Origin: Bacteroides faecalis
Lineage (GTDB): Bacteria; Bacteroidota; Bacteroidia; Bacteroidales; Bacteroidaceae
Assembly (NCBI RefSeq): GCF_003865075.1
Contig: NZ_BHWB01000003.1
Span: forward strand, 124,001-188,000
Direction of reading: 5' to 3'
DNA length: 64,000 nt
This document shows positions 44,958 through 53,512 of the stretch, piece by piece. The position numbers and the translations under genes were made by a program. The notes beneath the pieces are model-generated. The model was not told the origin of the DNA. It saw only the letters and a list, made by a program, of their open reading frames with translations, and did not search any database. Each line of letters begins with the position of its first letter. The first letter of the stretch is position 1.

Positions 44958-47810
44958 TTAACTTCTTGACACTTGTAACCCTTCGTCTGATAATGACATT
45001 TCTACAAAACGTGCGCGTGGGTTAGGAGCTCGTTCGGTCAGTATTCGTCGGATCCTACCGGCTGCTTCTGGATTTTTGGCTACCATATATAGGTATCCAC
45101 CACCTCCTGCACCGGGTAGTTTACAGCCTAAAGTATAATCTTGGATCTGATCGATAATAGCTTTCACTGCCGGAGGATTGGTACCACTGTCCAAAGCTTG
45201 GTTTTGTATCCAAGTTTTGTTGATTAAACGTCCGAAGTTGTTGAAGTCTCCCCGTAAAATAGCTTCACTCATATCCAGTGCATGGGCTTTCATTTCCGCA
45301 AGTAATCCAAGATGTATGCCTGAATTCAGAAACATAGAGCTGACTATCTCTGCTAGAATTCCTTTGGCTGTACGAGTGATTCCTGTGTAATAAAGTAAGT
45401 GACAGTTCCGGTAGTCGGGCTGAACGAAAAGTTGGTCGGGGAGCCAGCGTACTAATGGATTTTGTTCAAATCCTGTTTCCGATTGGAGTAATTTTACTCC
45501 CGGGAATACTCCACCGTATTGATCCTGCCATCCGCCTCCTGTGGTTAATAATTGTTCTAATACTAGCGTATAATTGCAAATGTCATTCTTGTCCCATGCC
45601 AATCCACAGAAGTCATTGATAGCTCCGAGTACGGTAGAGGCTAGAATAGAACTGGTGCCTAGACCAGATCCCGCCGGTATGGCGGCTAATAAAGTAATTT
45701 CAAGTCCTGAACCAAAAGATTTTAGTTGATCTTCTAAAGAAACATAAGATTCTGCAGAAAACATCGGTGCGAAACCGGCTAATGTAAGTGCTGCTTTCGG
45801 GATGGAAAAAGGAGAACCTACTTTCTTGTAATCCTGTAATTCTTCATAGTTTCTGATAATCTCCATAGCCCCCATATCAATGGAACGGAGAACAATATGA
45901 AAATTTTTGCATGGTTTGATATATACTTGTAACGGTGGTTGTCCGTTCAACTCAATGGCAAGATTGACCACATTTCCTCCTGAATAAAGAGAGTAGGGAG
46001 GAGTGTCTGTCCATCCACCTGCAATGTCAATTCTTACCGGGCTACGCCCCCATACAATTTGATCGGAATACACATTGAGTTTCGGTTGATTCTTTTGCTC
46101 TGCAACTGCTCCTAACAGGCTATCCCGAAGAAGATGGAAAGCAGCTTGTTCTTCTTCCTTATAATTATTGTCATTATGTAGTTTCATGATACGTGCCCGT
46201 AGCATTCGGTTATGGATGCGTATCATTGGTGCTGTTGTTTCTTTTAAAATGTCGGGAATTGGCAGATTCTGGTTCGCAAACTCTGTGGCGGCATTTTGTA
46301 AATCAAGTTGATAGAAGATACTTTTCTCATAATTGGCAGCCAGCCCTTGCCAATTATTTCGTCGGTAAGCAGTACGTTGCGCATAAAGACGCTTTAAATT
46401 TGCTTTTGCTGATATTGCGTCAGCAGATAGTTTTTCAGCTTGTAACCAAAGCCTTTTCCCCTCTTCAAGTTGAGGTTCGGAGGTCATCCAACGCACTAAT
46501 ATGCCGAGTTCTTCTATTGAATTTGTAACAGGAAAGATGGAGGCGGCCTGTAGATCATCTTTACGTCCTTTCAGGTAATCTAAAGATAATCCTCTTTCTT
46601 TCATCCATTGCGGGAAAGATTTACCGAGAAATGTAGTTGTTTCGCTGTCAAGTGATCCTTTGAAAACATCATCTAGTCCGTAAGGTCTTGCTACGAAGTC
46701 ATTCTTTTTTAATGGAACAATATCGATGCAGACTCCATCCGGTAAACTAATATTCCAATGATTCTCTGGGATACCTGTGATAATTTGACAGGAACCGATC
46801 TTCCAGCCTTCTCCTATGTGGCTGTTCTCGATCCATAAATTTGCATTATCAGCCGACAAGGATATTTGTGTAATAGAGTTTTGTATGAAGATAGCCGGAT
46901 TGGGTTTCACTTTCCGGTGCATAATCTGTCTTTGGTCGCGTACTTTATCTTGTATGGCTAGCGTCGAAGAAATTAGTTCGCGACTTGTTCCATAATGATA
47001 GAATTCTCCACCAGGGAGAGGAAGTATAGCTACTGACAGTTCATTTATCTCTTTATCTGTGATTTTAGGGTGTTCGCCTAAAGCCAGTCCATAATCCGAA
47101 TATAAATCATAATAATTGATATCTTTTGTTCCTTCTTTGAAGGAATGTTTCATTAACAATTCTATGGCTCGGTCACTCAATATCCATATACCAATATCCA
47201 TCAGGAAAAGATGTGATTTGGATAAGTTCTCTAATTCTTTCAATGAAGGTTTTTGTAACATGAAATCGAGCACTTCCGGATTTTTTCGGTCGGACACAAA
47301 TACACCATGGTGGGTTGCTAAAGAAGGATTAACCCATAGACCATAGCATACGACATCTACATCAGGAATCTTTTGCAAAAGTTGCTCCGAACGGATGTAT
47401 ACGTCTCCACTTGCAATCAGAGTATTCAGACCATTCGGTGTCTGTTGCATGATTCTCTCATATAGAGGAAGTTGTAATGAAAGCAGGTTCTGACTAAGTT
47501 TCTGACCTCGTTCCCAACTAAAAACCGGTATTGGAGTTAATATCTTTCCGGAAGGAGCATATCCGGGTAGACGACGACTTTGCCCTCCCGCATGGAGTAA
47601 TATTCTTTTCTCTTTTCCTATCCATTGGCTAAAAGATTCTTGTGGAGCAAATTCCTGATGACAGGATTGTAATAGCCAAGTAGTTCCACCGCCCGAACCT
47701 AATTTACTTCCTATCGGATCCGATGTACAAAACCAATCTGTGTGATCAACATTTTCCAGTTCATGAAAACAGTTGGTTAAATTTGGAGGTAAGGATAGTA
47801 ACTTTTGCAT
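44958..47810 (-). CDS. fkp: Bifunctional fucokinase/GDP-fucose pyrophosphorylase
   Basis: 950 residues, the size of Fkp from B. fragilis. The N-terminal half has the nucleotidyltransferase loop HAGGQSRRLPGYAPSGK at 73-89. The C-terminal half is a GHMP kinase: SPVRIDIAGGWTDTPPYSLY near 590, AAIPAGSGLGTSSILAS and KLPGAGGGGYLYM. It turns salvaged L-fucose into GDP-fucose for capsules and glycoproteins. It is a single gene with its own -7 box, 3.4 kb from the start of the capsule locus. Confidence 0.95.
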   Translation of the reverse strand: MQKLLSLPPNLTNCFHELENVDHTDWFCTSDPIGSKLGSGGGTTWLLQSCHQEFAPQESFSQWIGKEKRILLHAGGQSRRLPGYAPSGKILTPIPVFSWERGQKLSQNLLSLQLPLYERIMQQTPNGLNTLIASGDVYIRSEQLLQKIPDVDVVCYGLWVNPSLATHHGVFVSDRKNPEVLDFMLQKPSLKELENLSKSHLFLMDIGIWILSDRAIELLMKHSFKEGTKDINYYDLYSDYGLALGEHPKITDKEINELSVAILPLPGGEFYHYGTSRELISSTLAIQDKVRDQRQIMHRKVKPNPAIFIQNSITQISLSADNANLWIENSHIGEGWKIGSCQIITGIPENHWNISLPDGVCIDIVPLKKNDFVARPYGLDDVFKGSLDSETTTFLGKSFPQWMKERGLSLDYLKGRKDDLQAASIFPVTNSIEELGILVRWMTSEPQLEEGKRLWLQAEKLSADAISAKANLKRLYAQRTAYRRNNWQGLAANYEKSIFYQLDLQNAATEFANQNLPIPDILKETTAPMIRIHNRMLRARIMKLHNDNNYKEEEQAAFHLLRDSLLGAVAEQKNQPKLNVYSDQIVWGRSPVRIDIAGGWTDTPPYSLYSGGNVVNLAIELNGQPPLQVYIKPCKNFHIVLRSIDMGAMEIIRNYEELQDYKKVGSPFSIPKAALTLAGFAPMFSAESYVSLEDQLKSFGSGLEITLLAAIPAGSGLGTSSILASTVLGAINDFCGLAWDKNDICNYTLVLEQLLTTGGGWQDQYGGVFPGVKLLQSETGFEQNPLVRWLPDQLFVQPDYRNCHLLYYTGITRTAKGILAEIVSSMFLNSGIHLGLLAEMKAHALDMSEAILRGDFNNFGRLINKTWIQNQALDSGTNPPAVKAIIDQIQDYTLGCKLPGAGGGGYLYMVAKNPEAAGRIRRILTERAPNPRARFVEMSLSDEGLQVSRS

Positions 47811-47859
47811 AGTAATATCGGAATTAGTTTGAATAAAATCATTATAAATTAAACTTAGA

Positions 47860-47867
47860 CAAAAATA
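47860..47867 (-). promoter_or_regulatory. -7 box for fkp
   Basis: TATTTTTG on the minus strand, 49 bp before the fkp start. No -33 match. Confidence 0.45.
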
Positions 47868-48014
47868 GCATTAATATTTTTGCTTTCCGATTTTTATTCT
47901 GTTTTTATAGGCTAATTCATGTACTGCGAGTGTGCCCTTTACCGTCAATGAGTAGTAGATTGCAAATACACAAAGAATAGGAAAATAGTCATCAAATAGC
48001 TTTTTGAAAGCTTA

Positions 48015-48716
48015 TTATCCAATTTTGCTTATTTTTTTTAATCTTTCTTCATCTATAATCTTGATTTTCCTTCCATCGATGGTGATCAAGCGTTCCGTAG
48101 CGAATTGAGAAAGTGTACGTATAGCGTTTGATGTGGTCATATTGGATAGACTTGCAAGATCTTCGCGTGAAAGATAGATACTTAAAGTAGAACCATCCTC
48201 TTCCAAACCATAATTTTCTCTCAGGAAGAGTAAAGATTCTGCGAGTCGCCCACGAATATGTTTTTGAGTAAGATTGACCGTACGTTCATCGGCAATACCT
48301 AAATCTATAGAAAGTTGGCGGACAAAGAACATTGCCAGATCATTATTCTGAGAAATTAAAATAGTAATAGCATTCATGGGAATCAGACAAACTATCGAAG
48401 GCTCAAAAGCAGCAGCAGCAGTAACGAAATCCTCTTTGGCGAAATAAGCGCGGTAAGCAAAGTACTCTCTCGGTTTGATCATGCGAATAATCTGACTTCT
48501 ACCTCCTACACCGTTTATAAAGATTTTGACTTTACCTTTGATGAGACACATCAAGTGGGTGGGTGTTTCTCCTTCGCAATAGATGGTTTCGTTTTTTTTG
48601 TAGGTTTGTATTGTATAATTGTTCATCAGAAACTCCTTTTGCTCATTGTTCAAAGGAGCTAGCAAATCGGACAAAGGCTCCGAAATATTGATGTCTGATA
48701 TGTTTATTTTTACCAT
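48015..48716 (-). CDS. Crp/Fnr-family transcriptional regulator
   Basis: 233 residues. A cyclic-nucleotide-binding-like beta roll (IYCEGETPTHLMCLIKGKVKIF) is followed by a long helix and an HTH_Crp domain (LYLSREDLASLSNMTTSNAIRTLSQF). There is no N-terminal Cys cluster as in Fnr, so the effector is unknown. It is transcribed toward fkp but 200 bp from it. Confidence 0.85.
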   Translation of the reverse strand: MVKINISDINISEPLSDLLAPLNNEQKEFLMNNYTIQTYKKNETIYCEGETPTHLMCLIKGKVKIFINGVGGRSQIIRMIKPREYFAYRAYFAKEDFVTAAAAFEPSIVCLIPMNAITILISQNNDLAMFFVRQLSIDLGIADERTVNLTQKHIRGRLAESLLFLRENYGLEEDGSTLSIYLSREDLASLSNMTTSNAIRTLSQFATERLITIDGRKIKIIDEERLKKISKIG

Positions 48717-48783
48717 TGGTGCTACAAAACTGTGTTATACAGCACAAAAGTAGAAAGAAAAAATGAGAAAATGAACGAATCTA

Positions 48784-48828
48784 TAAAAAGATTGCACAAA
48801 AGGACCCTCTTTCGTGCAATCTTATTTT
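48784..48828 (-). terminator. Bidirectional terminator downstream of glnN
   Basis: AGATTGCAC (48789-48797) and GTGCAATCT (48814-48822) with a paired interior (AAAG/CTTT), followed by TTTTT on the minus strand and TATTTTT on the plus strand. It ends glnN and insulates it from the regulator gene. Confidence 0.85.
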
Positions 48829-48844
48829 TCTCATTCTTGTTTAC

Positions 48845-51034
48845 TTATTTAGTGAATAAGAGCTCCCTGTATTTAGGTAATGGCCATATTTCATCATCCA
48901 CTTCCATTTCCAGATGGTCAATGTGATCACGTATTTTGTCGAGATACGGGCGTACATTTTCTTCGTATTCAAATGCCTTTTCCTTGTAGTTCTCCTTATG
49001 GTTGGCAACTTTTCTTGCTTCGGTCATATCATGTACGAGCACCTTGATAGAAGTGACACGATGGGATATTTCGCGAATCAATTCTTTACGATCAGCACTT
49101 AATACCTCATATTCCTCAGGAGAGAAGATTTCTTTCAGTCCTCGTAAATTCTCAAGTAAACGATTCTGGTATGCAACAGCTGTCGGAACGATATGATTGA
49201 TAGCAAGATCACCTAAAACGCGACTTTCAATTTGCACTTTCATCGTATATTTTTCCAGTTCCACTTCCAGGCGGCAATTCAATTCCGTTTCATTGAAGAT
49301 ACGTTCACCGATAAGGACTGCTTTTGATTGATTATCGACATAGTGCATTAGAGCTTGCGGCACATGGCAAATATTGGTTAGTCCGCGACGGGCAGCTTCT
49401 TGTTTCCATTCTTCCGAATAACCATCACCTTCAAAACGGATTGGTTCGGAAGCAATAATTGTTTCTTTCAGCAGGCGGAAGATTGCTTCGTCTTTACCTA
49501 CTCCTTCTTCCATTAGTTTTTCTACCGATGCGCGGAATTCGTTTAGTTGGTTTGCCATAGCTGCGTTGATGGCGATCATGGCAGCAGCACAGTTTGAAGA
49601 AGACCCAGCAGCACGGAATTCGAAACGATTTCCGGTGAAAGCGAAAGGAGAAGTACGGTTACGGTCTGTTGTATCAAGTAGAATTTCAGGAATACGCCCG
49701 ATACCGAGTTTCAATGTTGTTTTCTCTTCCGGAGTCATTTTTTCATTTCCTACTTGGCGGACAATTTCGTTTAATGTAGCCGAAAGTTGTTTTCCCAAAA
49801 AGCAGGAAAGGATGGCAGGAGGTGCTTCGTTGGCTCCTAATCGGTAGCTATTGCTGGCACTCATGATAGAGGCACGTAGTAAATCCTGATTTTTATATAC
49901 CATCATTAATGCATTCACCAAGAAGGTAAGGAATAACATATTACCTTTCGGGTTCTTACCCGGAGCAAACAAGTTGATTCCGGTGTCGGTACAAAGTGAC
50001 CAGTTATTGTGTTTGCCGGAACCATTCACACCACTGTATGGCTTTTCGTGTAGCAGTACATTAAAATGATGTTTGCGGGCGATACGTTTCATCAGATCCA
50101 TAACGAGCTGATTATGGTCGTTTGCCAAATTACAGTTCTCGAAAATAGGAGCTAATTCAAATTGATTGGGAGCTACTTCGTTGTGTCGGGTTTTGGCAGG
50201 GATTCCCAGTTTATGGCATTCTATTTCCAGTTCCTTCATAAAAGCGGTGACGCGTGGAGGAATTGAACCAAAATAATGGTCTTCCAATTGCTGGTCTTTG
50301 GCAGATGAATGTCCCATCAATGTTCTTCCTGTCAGGCAGAGGTCAGGACGTGCATTATATAAGGAAGAGTCTACAAGAAAATATTCCTGTTCCCAACCAA
50401 GATTTGTATATACGCGTGTTACATTCTTATCAAATAACTGACAGACTTCAGTAGCAGCTTTATCTACGGCTGCAAGCGCTTTCAACAAAGGAGTTTTGTA
50501 GTCGAGTGCTTCGCCAGTATAGGAAATAAAAATTGTTGGGATGCAAAGAGTTGTATCTACGACGAATGCGGGAGACGAAACATCCCATGCAGTATATCCT
50601 CGAGCCTCGAAAGTATTACGAATACCACCGTTCGGGAAAGAAGAAGCATCCGGCTCTTGCTGTATAAGCAGCTTTCCTGAAAAACGTTCGATCACTCCTC
50701 CTTCTTCACTGAATTCAATGAAACCGTCATGTTTTTCGGCCGTACCGTCTGTCAGAGGCTGGAACCAGTGTGTGTAGTGAGTTACATTAAGTGATTTAGC
50801 CCAACTCTTCATACCATTGGCAACCAGGTCCGCTACTTCCCGACTGATGGGTGTACCTTTTTCAATGGCATCAATTACAGCCCTGTAGGCCTCTTTCGGA
50901 AGATACTCCTGCATCTTCTTGCGATCGAATACATGGCTACCATAATAATCTGAGAGTTTGTTGGAAGGGGCAGTTACTTCCAGAGCTTTCCGATTGGAAA
51001 GTTGTTGCAAAGCGAAAAATCTCAATTTGGACAT
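48845..51034 (-). CDS. glnN: Type III glutamine synthetase
   Basis: 729 residues from the ATG at 51034 (MSKLRFFALQQLSNRKALEV). GSIII is the large hexameric/dodecameric glutamine synthetase typical of Bacteroides. Seen: GLTNICHVPQALMHY, GVNGSGKHNNWSLCTDTG with the catalytic loop, NEVAPNQFELAPIFENCNLANDHNQL, and NRTSPFAFTGNRFEFRAAGSS near residue 450. It assimilates ammonium. The divergent recombinase gene shares its upstream region. Confidence 0.95.
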   Translation of the reverse strand: MSKLRFFALQQLSNRKALEVTAPSNKLSDYYGSHVFDRKKMQEYLPKEAYRAVIDAIEKGTPISREVADLVANGMKSWAKSLNVTHYTHWFQPLTDGTAEKHDGFIEFSEEGGVIERFSGKLLIQQEPDASSFPNGGIRNTFEARGYTAWDVSSPAFVVDTTLCIPTIFISYTGEALDYKTPLLKALAAVDKAATEVCQLFDKNVTRVYTNLGWEQEYFLVDSSLYNARPDLCLTGRTLMGHSSAKDQQLEDHYFGSIPPRVTAFMKELEIECHKLGIPAKTRHNEVAPNQFELAPIFENCNLANDHNQLVMDLMKRIARKHHFNVLLHEKPYSGVNGSGKHNNWSLCTDTGINLFAPGKNPKGNMLFLTFLVNALMMVYKNQDLLRASIMSASNSYRLGANEAPPAILSCFLGKQLSATLNEIVRQVGNEKMTPEEKTTLKLGIGRIPEILLDTTDRNRTSPFAFTGNRFEFRAAGSSSNCAAAMIAINAAMANQLNEFRASVEKLMEEGVGKDEAIFRLLKETIIASEPIRFEGDGYSEEWKQEAARRGLTNICHVPQALMHYVDNQSKAVLIGERIFNETELNCRLEVELEKYTMKVQIESRVLGDLAINHIVPTAVAYQNRLLENLRGLKEIFSPEEYEVLSADRKELIREISHRVTSIKVLVHDMTEARKVANHKENYKEKAFEYEENVRPYLDKIRDHIDHLEMEVDDEIWPLPKYRELLFTK

Positions 51035-51064
51035 AAATAGTCTAACTTTTATCGGTTGATGGCG

Positions 51065-51072
51065 CAAAATTA
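51065..51072 (-). promoter_or_regulatory. -7 box for glnN
   Basis: TAATTTTG on the minus strand, 30 bp before the glnN start. The -33 position is taken by a GC-rich inverted repeat (51091-51110) rather than TTTG, suggesting regulated initiation. Confidence 0.55.
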
Positions 51073-51089
51073 TATGTTTTTTCTGAAAG

Positions 51090-51221
51090 TACCCCTATTT
51101 TTTAGGGGGTAATTTGAAAAAATAGTTTGTTTTTTGAGAACTACCCCCTCCCTGATGTGAAATCAGAAACTTATTTTTTAAATTTGTCCGTTTACAGTGA
51201 AAAGTTACTCTAATATACCCC
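51090..51221. promoter_or_regulatory. Repeated TACCCC motifs in the glnN/recombinase divergent region
   Basis: TACCCC occurs at 51090, 51142 and 51216 on the plus strand and at 51103-51111 (TACCCCCTA) on the minus strand. The first and the minus-strand copies form the inverted repeat ACCCCTA-TTTTT-TAGGGGGT. In otherwise AT-rich DNA these are candidate binding sites for an unidentified regulator. Confidence 0.4.
51179..51186 (+). promoter_or_regulatory. Candidate -7 box for the tyrosine recombinase
   Basis: TAAATTTG with TGTG 19 bp upstream (3 of 4 matches to TTTG); leader would be about 57 nt. Confidence 0.45.
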
Positions 51222-51249
51222 ATGTAGTTATAAACCAATAAAGAATTAA

Positions 51250-52197
51250 ATGATGGAAAATAATAGATTTACCATTTGTGCGATTAATTATATTGCTTCT
51301 TTAAGAAAAGAAGGCCGATACTCTACAGCACACGTATACAAAAATGCAATTCGTTCTTTTACTCAGTTTTGTGGAACACCGTCCGTTGCGTTTTATCAGA
51401 TAAATCGTGAGAATCTGAAACGATATAGTAATTATCTCATTGCCCGTAAATTGAAACTTAATACAATTTCTACTTATATGCGTATGCTGCGATGTATTTA
51501 CAATCAGGGAGTTGATACAGGTCAGGCTCCTTATATATATCGTTTATTTCATGATGTCTTTACAGGAGTGGAGACTCGGCAAAAGAAAGCACTTCCTGTG
51601 CACGAACTTCGTACCTTATTATATAAGGATCCTCAATCCGAATCTCTCCGTCGTACTCAAGCTATTGCCAGCCTATTGTTTCAATTCTGTGGTATGCCTT
51701 TTAGCGATCTTGTTCATTTGGAGAAAACAAACTTGAAACAGGGCATCCTTAAATATAATCGTATGAAGACGGGTACTCCTATGTGTCTTGAGATTTTGGA
51801 TACTGCGACAGAGGCTATTACTTTGCTTCGCAATAAACATTCTACTCACCATTCTGATTATCCCGATTATCTTTTATGTGTGTTAAGTGGTAATTATAAA
51901 AGAAATGATGTAAGAGGTTATATTGAGTATCAATCTGCATTGCGTTGTTTTAATAACCAATTGAAACGTTTGGCAAAGCGGTTATGTATTTATTCCTCTG
52001 TTTCTTCGTATACCTTTCGTCATTCCTGGGCTACTACGGCCAAGTATCGGGGAGCTTCTATTGAAATGATTAGTGAGTCATTAGGTCATAAATCTATTAA
52101 AACTACACAGATCTATTTAAAAGGATTTGAATTAGAAGAAAGAACAAGAATAAATCGTATGAATTATTCTTACGTAATAAATTCTAGGGTAATGTAG
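51250..52197 (+). CDS. Tyrosine recombinase next to the invertible capsule promoter
   Basis: 315 residues. An N-terminal SAM-like core-binding domain (FTQFCGTPSVAFYQINRENLKRY...) precedes the catalytic domain: Arg in LRRTQAIASLLFQFCG, SYTFRHSWATTAKYRG (box II, with Tyr in place of the usual first His, as in many Bacteroides enzymes), and LGHKSIKTTQIYLKG with the nucleophilic Tyr. Enzymes of this kind invert nearby DNA in Bacteroides capsule loci. The identical 29-bp inverted repeats start 38 bp after its stop, so it most likely flips that segment. Confidence 0.88.
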   Translation: MMENNRFTICAINYIASLRKEGRYSTAHVYKNAIRSFTQFCGTPSVAFYQINRENLKRYSNYLIARKLKLNTISTYMRMLRCIYNQGVDTGQAPYIYRLFHDVFTGVETRQKKALPVHELRTLLYKDPQSESLRRTQAIASLLFQFCGMPFSDLVHLEKTNLKQGILKYNRMKTGTPMCLEILDTATEAITLLRNKHSTHHSDYPDYLLCVLSGNYKRNDVRGYIEYQSALRCFNNQLKRLAKRLCIYSSVSSYTFRHSWATTAKYRGASIEMISESLGHKSIKTTQIYLKGFELEERTRINRMNYSYVINSRVM

Positions 52198-52234
52198 GGA
52201 GAATGCATAAATGGTTGAATAATAATAGTATATG

Positions 52235-52263
52235 TTATCCGTTACTTCATAGGTAACGGATAA
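52235..52263 (+). repeat. Left recombination site (29-bp inverted repeat, IRL)
   Basis: Identical to the reverse complement of 52467-52495. Internally it has 11-bp arms TTATCCGTTAC/GTAACGGATAA around a 7-bp asymmetric centre TTCATAG. Confidence 0.95.
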
Positions 52264-52273
52264 GAATTCGCTG

Positions 52274-52306
52274 CAAAGATAGATAAAATAGTAAATAGAA
52301 AACAAA
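52274..52306 (-). promoter_or_regulatory. Consensus promoter inside the invertible segment
   Basis: On the minus strand TTTG (52303-52306), 21-bp spacer, TATCTTTG (52274-52281): exact TTTG-N19-21-TAnnTTTG. Start predicted near 52267, just inside the left repeat. Confidence 0.85.
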
Positions 52307-52466
52307 TAAAAAAAATCTTTTTTTCTTTTTTCTTAAAATATATAACAAGAAAATACCCCCAGACATGAAGAATACCGTTCGTGTCAAAGAATTTTCCATT
52401 GTTTGAATGTTGAGGAAATCTACTATGTATCAGCAAAGACTCTTCTGACATCTGATACTAGCCTAA

Positions 52467-52495
52467 TTATCCGTTACCTATGAAGTAACGGATAA
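52467..52495 (-). repeat. Right recombination site (29-bp inverted repeat, IRR)
   Basis: Exact inverted copy of 52235-52263; ends 17 bp before the upxY start codon, so after inversion the transcript would cross it. Confidence 0.95.
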
Positions 52496-52512
52496 ACATG
52501 GGGTAAAAATAG

Positions 52513-53106
52513 ATGATTCTTAACAAAAATGACAATTCTCAAGTTCTGCCGGCAAATGTGACTGGCAGAAGCGTAGCACACTCAAAACGTTGGTTGGTGG
52601 CTGTAGTGCGTATTTACCACGAGAAAAAGACGAGCGAACGTCTAACGAAAATGGGAATTGAAAATTTCCTTCCTATTCAACAAGAATACCATCAATGGAG
52701 TGATCGTCGTAAAGTGATCGATCGTGTTTTACTTCCGATGATGATTTTTGTCCATGTCGATCTTCAGGAGCAGAAAGAAGTCCTGACTCTGTCAGCTGTG
52801 ACCCGCTATATGGTATTACGTGGTGAAAGTGCTCCGGCAGTGATTCCCGATGAACAAATGTTACGTTTTAAGTTCATGCTCGATTATTCGGAAGAAACGA
52901 TTAGTATGAGTTCCTCACCGCTGTCACCAGGTGAAAAGATTCGTGTAATTAAAGGTCCTTTGGCTGGATTGGAAGGTGAGTTGGTGACGGTTAATGGCAA
53001 GTCTAAAGTTGCCGTCCGTTTAACGATGTTGGGATGTGCTTTTGTCGATATACCCGTAGGTTGCGTGGAATCTATTGAGATGGAAAATGAACATGGAATA
53101 AAGTAG
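52513..53106 (+). CDS. UpxY-type (NusG paralogue) capsule transcription antiterminator
   Basis: 197 residues. NusG N-terminal domain (RWLVAVVRIYHEKKTSERLTKM, FLPIQQEYHQWSDRRK, VLLPMMIFVHVD) and a C-terminal KOW domain (PGEKIRVIKGPLAGLEGELV). UpxY proteins bind the leader of their own capsule operon and let RNA polymerase read through to the end. It is the first gene after the invertible promoter, which is the standard position. Which capsule letter applies is unknown. Confidence 0.92.
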   Translation: MILNKNDNSQVLPANVTGRSVAHSKRWLVAVVRIYHEKKTSERLTKMGIENFLPIQQEYHQWSDRRKVIDRVLLPMMIFVHVDLQEQKEVLTLSAVTRYMVLRGESAPAVIPDEQMLRFKFMLDYSEETISMSSSPLSPGEKIRVIKGPLAGLEGELVTVNGKSKVAVRLTMLGCAFVDIPVGCVESIEMENEHGIK

Positions 53107-53125
53107 AGTAATAGTGATTGGGGAT

Positions 53126-53494
53126 ATGGGGAATATGCTATTACAAGAAAAAATAGACAATCTGTACAGCTTGGCAGATCGTTTTCTTCACATTGGTGAT
53201 CAGAATGGTTATGTATATGCTGATGACCTTTCTCTTCTTAATAAAAGCATTCATATTTTAATCAATGAATTATACCCTCAGCGAGGTGTGACTTTAGAGC
53301 AGGAAGCTGCTTTATGCTTAGCTTTGTTGATGGGATATAGTGTGTCGATGTATGCTAATTGGGAAGACGAATCTAAAAAGCAAGCCATATTGGCTCGTTC
53401 CTGGAAAATTCTTCCAACTCTTTCCCCTTCTCAGACTAAAGAACGTTTATCGACACTTTGTAATGAATTGAATCACTCATTTGAAATCAACTGA
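53126..53494 (+). CDS. UpxZ-like inhibitor of heterologous antitermination
   Basis: About 122 residues. Three in-frame starts are possible: GTG 53114, ATG 53126 and ATG 53135; 53126 is chosen tentatively. Soluble and helical, no motif beyond the small UpxZ-like pattern (LQEKIDNLYSLADRFLHIG, EQEAALCLALLMGYSVSMYA). In B. fragilis UpxZ proteins block antitermination by UpxY of other loci, so that one capsule dominates. Assignment rests on position after upxY and general resemblance. Confidence 0.75.
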   Translation: MGNMLLQEKIDNLYSLADRFLHIGDQNGYVYADDLSLLNKSIHILINELYPQRGVTLEQEAALCLALLMGYSVSMYANWEDESKKQAILARSWKILPTLSPSQTKERLSTLCNELNHSFEIN

Positions 53495-53512
53495 TATTTA
53501 TTTAATTAGTAA

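Larger units (their letters stand above)
52235..52495. promoter_or_regulatory. 261-bp invertible promoter segment, sequenced in the OFF state
   Basis: Two perfect 29-bp inverted repeats enclose 203 bp holding no gene. A consensus promoter faces left (52274-52306), away from upxY at 52513. Recombination between the repeats would turn the promoter toward the capsule genes. No TAnnTTTG facing right is found in the segment. Confidence 0.88.
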
